42,057 bases of DNA from Sphingobacteriales bacterium (GTDB lineage: Bacteria > Bacteroidota > Bacteroidia > Chitinophagales > UBA2359), in contig JADKCK010000042.1 of assembly GCA_016718845.1 (NCBI GenBank), forward strand, positions 1 through 42,057, given 5' to 3'. Below the pieces are notes generated by a model. It saw nothing but the letters and a program-made list of their open reading frames with translations, did no database searches and was not told the DNA's origin. Numbering within the stretch: position 1 is the first letter of the stretch; every line of letters begins with the position of its first letter. Positions 39,135 through 42,057 of this stretch are shown piece after piece. Made by a program: the position numbers and the translations under genes.

Positions 39135-42057
39135 ATGAAAAAAATTGCTTACCACAATTAAACAATTTGCTTCTTTTTTTCCCTCAATCGGAATGTAGAA
39201 GTAACGAACCAGTCATTAAAGCCAACTATCTGGCGGCGGCTACTGTTATTAGGTTTTCTGTTTTTTACCTTAGCCTTTTCGGCACAGGCACAAACAAGCG
39301 GCGCCGCCCTGAATTTCGACGGTGTCGACGACTTTATCCTCGCCTCCAACGATGCGCCCTACCAACTGAACAGCGGCACGGTTGAGGCGTGGATACGCCC
39401 CACTTCCGCTGGCGGCTATCGGGGCATCGTGGTGAAGGGGCTCGCCTTCGGGATTTTCTTGGCGGACAACGTGCTGACCGCTTATGATTGGGCAAACAAC
39501 GTGGCCACCTCAGGCGGCGGCAGCCTTGCCGACGGCAACTGGCACCACGTCGCTTTTGTGTTCCAAAATGGCGTCGCTAACGGCTCGAAGCTCTACGTGG
39601 ACGGCAGCGTCGTGCAGACTTTCACTCACAATATTTCTAATCACAGCGAAGCGCTTTGGTAATTACGCAGGCGGTAGTGGAGGCGGGTACCAGTTGTTTG
39701 GCGGCGACATGGACGAGGTCCGTATCTGGAACTCCGTCCGCAGCGACTGCGAAATCGCCGCATACAACAACTGCGAAATTGACCCGGCAACCCCGGCTTG
39801 CTGGCTTCTTACCATTTCAATCAAGGCACGGCGGGCGGCGATAACACCGCCATTGCCAACCTCACCAACGCCGTGTCGGGCGGCGTCAACGGCACGTTCG
39901 GCAACTTCGCCCTGAACGGCAGCAGCTCCAATTTCATCGAAACCGGCGGAGTCACGAGCGGCATCGCCTGCGGCAACGCAACGGTGGCGTTCAACGTCAC
40001 TGGCGGTGGCCCGTTCTGCCCCGGCGGCACGGGCGCCAATATCGGCTTGTCCGGCAGCGAAACGGGCGTGAATTATCAATTGAAAAAAGACGGCGTGTAT
40101 GTGGGCAGCTCCCTCACAGGCACAGGCTCTGCGCTCGACTTTGGCTCATTTAGCGAGGCCGGCACCTACACCGTCGTTGGCAGTTGTTTGTTGGACATGA
40201 CCGGCAGCGCCATTTTGACTGCCGAAACGCCCGAATTTACCGTGCCTTCGGCAAACCCTGCCAATGTTTGCAGCGGCGCACCTTCCAACCTCTCCGCATC
40301 CGCATCGGCTGGCACAATAGACTGGTACGATGCTGCAACGGGTGGCACCCTGCTCGGCAGCTCCGCTCCGGGGGCAAACTTCCCCGTTTCGCCGACGGCA
40401 ACGACCACCTATTATGCCCAGATCAACTCGGGCGGCGCTTCCGGTTGTTTCAGCACCGACCGGGTGCCGGTTACGGTGTCTGTTTCACCTCTGTTATATG
40501 GTGTCACGGGCGGCGGCGTTTTCTGCACGGGCAGCACGGACTTGTCTATCGGCCTGTCCGGCAGCCAGACAGGCGTGAGCTATCAATTGAAAAAAGACAA
40601 CGTGGACGAGGGCAGCCCCCTCGCCGGCACGGGCGATGCGCGCGAATTTGCGATAAACGCCGCCGGGACTTATACCGTCGTGGCAACTTTCACGGCGGGC
40701 GGCTGCACAAAAACGATGACCGGCAGCGCCGTCTTCACCGAAGCGACACCGCCGATTGCGACGATATCCTCCGCCAATCTGGTCGTTGATGAGCCGCTCA
40801 CGGTCAGCCTGAACAGCGGGACGATTTCGAAAATCGAGTGGAAAAACAACGGCACGACCGTTTTCGCTGAGCCATTTTTGTTTGAGGAATTCGGCGTGGT
40901 CGTGGCGGGCGGCAACGGGTTTGGCAATGACCCCAACGAATTAGCTGCCCCATACGGCATTTTTGTGGATGCCTACGGCAATCTGTTCGTGGCGGAGTCA
41001 GGTTACGACGAAGTAACGAAATGGGCTGCTGGCGCTACGGAAGGTGTAGTGGTTGCAACAGGCTGCACCGGTGCACGTGACGTGTTTGTGGACAATTACG
41101 GTAACGTATATGTTGCAGAAATGGGAAACTATCTAGTAACCAAGTGGGGCACTCAGGCGCAAGTTCAGTCGTGGCGGGCGGTAACGGAGGGTTACAGTTG
41201 GTGTTGCAGCACTCAACCAAATCCGGCCAACCAGCATTTGGGTGGACACAAACGGGGATATCTATGTATCGGATTTTGGCCAATATCGGGTGATGAAATG
41301 GGCACCGGGCGCCACAGAAGGCACCATCGTGGCGGGTGGCAACGACAACGGCAATGCCTTCAATCAACTCGGAGCTCTCACGGCTATTTGGCTGGATGCC
41401 GACAAGAACATTTATATTGTTGATGGTAATACCAGCAGGGTTGTAAAATGGGCACCCGGTGCCACTACTGGGATATTACCGGCCGGGGGACTCGGATTTG
41501 GCACCGGCCTTGATAAATTGAATTCCCCACGGGATATATTTGTGGACGCTGCGGGCAATATGCTGGTGGCGGATTATGGCAGCCATCGTGTGGTAAAATG
41601 GACACCGGGCGCTACGGCGGGCATATTAGTGGCCGGAATTGGTGGACAGGGGTCTGGGCTGAACCAATTGGAGTATCAGCAGGGTGTGGCCGTAGGCCCA
41701 AACGGCGACCTTTATGTGAGCGACTTTAATAATGACCGGGTGTTAAAGTTCAATGGCATCGTTGAAAATACTTACACGCCCACCGTATGCGGCGAATGGA
41801 CAGCCTTTGTCACGGACAACAACGGCTGTACCGACCTGAGCAACGACCTCGATTTGATTTCCCGCTGGTACGCCGACGCAGACGGTGACGGGTTCAAGGA
41901 CCCTAATAATTTTATTGACGCCTGCCAGCCCAGCGGCTTTTTGCCGTCCAGTGCCATCAATGACTGCGATGATAACAATCCCCTCATCAACCCCGGTGCG
42001 GATGAAATATGTGGTGACGGGATTGACAACGACTGCGACGGTGTGGCACAAAACTCC
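39135..42057 (+). CDS. Secreted LamG/NHL-propeller protein D (3' partial, frameshifted)
   Basis: ATG 39135 follows GGATTAAAA. As read it stops after eight codons, but an A7 run one base too long and a T7 run one base too short would give MKKLLTTIKQFASFF... leading to the signal peptide RRLLLLGFLFFTLAFSAQAQ. Then: LamG/concanavalin-like domain (GAALNFDGVDDFILAS, VEAWIRP, GNWHHVAFVF, GDMDEVRIWN); two ConA-following Ig-like units (IGLSGSETGVNYQLKKDG, IGLSGSQTGVSYQLKKDN); between them a CHU_C Ig domain (DWYDAATGGTLLGSSAP ... TTYYAQ); six NHL repeats; MopE-like acidic motifs. Slips lie near 39655, 39790, 41170 and 41200. Base use is far more GC-rich than in genes A-C. No sorting tail is seen because the gene runs off the window. 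Function is unknown; a surface-exposed binding protein is likely. Confidence 0.75.
40893..42057 (+). CDS. Gene D segment: six NHL repeats and MopE-like Asp-rich motif
   Basis: Six repeats of about 45-50 residues can be read: GIFVDAYGNLFVAESG, VFVDNYGNVYVAEMG, IWVDTNGDIYVSDFGQYRV, IWLDADKNIYIVDGNTSRV, IFVDAAGNMLVADYGSHRV and VAVGPNGDLYVSDFNNDRV, most followed by KWAPGAT and GxxVAGG. Six NHL units make one complete β-propeller. Two one-base slips lie between repeats 2 and 3 (about 41170 and 41201). The frame from 41203 is then open to the window end. At 41860-42045 it reads WYADADGDGFKDP, then NDCDDNNPLINPGADEICGD and IDNDCDG, the calcium- or copper-binding-type pattern annotated as MopE (PF11617). 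Confidence 0.8.

Overview
The window reads as Bacteroidota DNA, probably a gliding or surface-colonising lineage such as Saprospiria, Chitinophagia or Cytophagia. It carries three giant proteins that end in a type IX secretion system (T9SS) type A sorting domain. They are built from SprB repeats, PKD/Ig-like modules, tandem-95 (Big_9-type) Ig domains, a DNRLRE-like domain and a DUF11 domain. The starts lack Shine-Dalgarno sequences and sit behind A-rich leaders. All supported genes are on the + strand, and nothing credible is coded on the - strand. No housekeeping genes, RNA genes or CRISPR were seen.

Layout: (A) <1-15903 is the 3' part of giant gene A: GEVED remnant, five ~231-bp Ig units, SprB/Ig domains, three ~1-kb composite modules, eighteen 198-bp repeats, PKD-like domains, a conserved C-terminal module and a T9SS tail. 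(B) 15904-16824 holds a strong terminator, a second perfect hairpin and seven ~99-bp tandem repeats leading into gene B. (C) 16825-33413 is giant gene B, about 5,530 codons if repaired: signal peptide, unassigned N-terminal domain with a GCHA motif, Big_9/DNRLRE/DUF11 region, fourteen 228-bp SprB repeats, five nearly identical 885-bp repeats, PKD-like repeats, the same C-terminal module and tail. (D) 33414-34258 holds the same terminator and hairpin and a second ~100-bp array interrupted by a ~219-bp MITE. (E) 34259-38648 is gene C, a ~1,463-aa short paralogue of gene B with the same N- and C-terminal modules. (F) 38649-39134 holds a terminator and two diverged copies of the upstream repeat. 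(G) 39135->42057 is gene D, in much more GC-rich DNA: LamG, CHU_C-type Ig, a six-repeat NHL propeller and MopE-like DADGDG/DCDD motifs, running off the window.

Genes A-C look like an expanded family of Sec/T9SS-exported surface adhesins. The N-terminal module (B, C), the C-terminal module (A, B, C) and the flanking terminator and upstream repeats were duplicated together, while the repeat cores diverged by unit amplification and reshuffling. As written, every gene is broken by one-base indels. They are densest at the window start, in one repeat pair of gene A and in the 885-bp units of gene B. Coding signal continues across them, so I favour consensus errors in repetitive DNA over decay, but a few identical indels in adjacent repeat copies keep real frameshifts possible.
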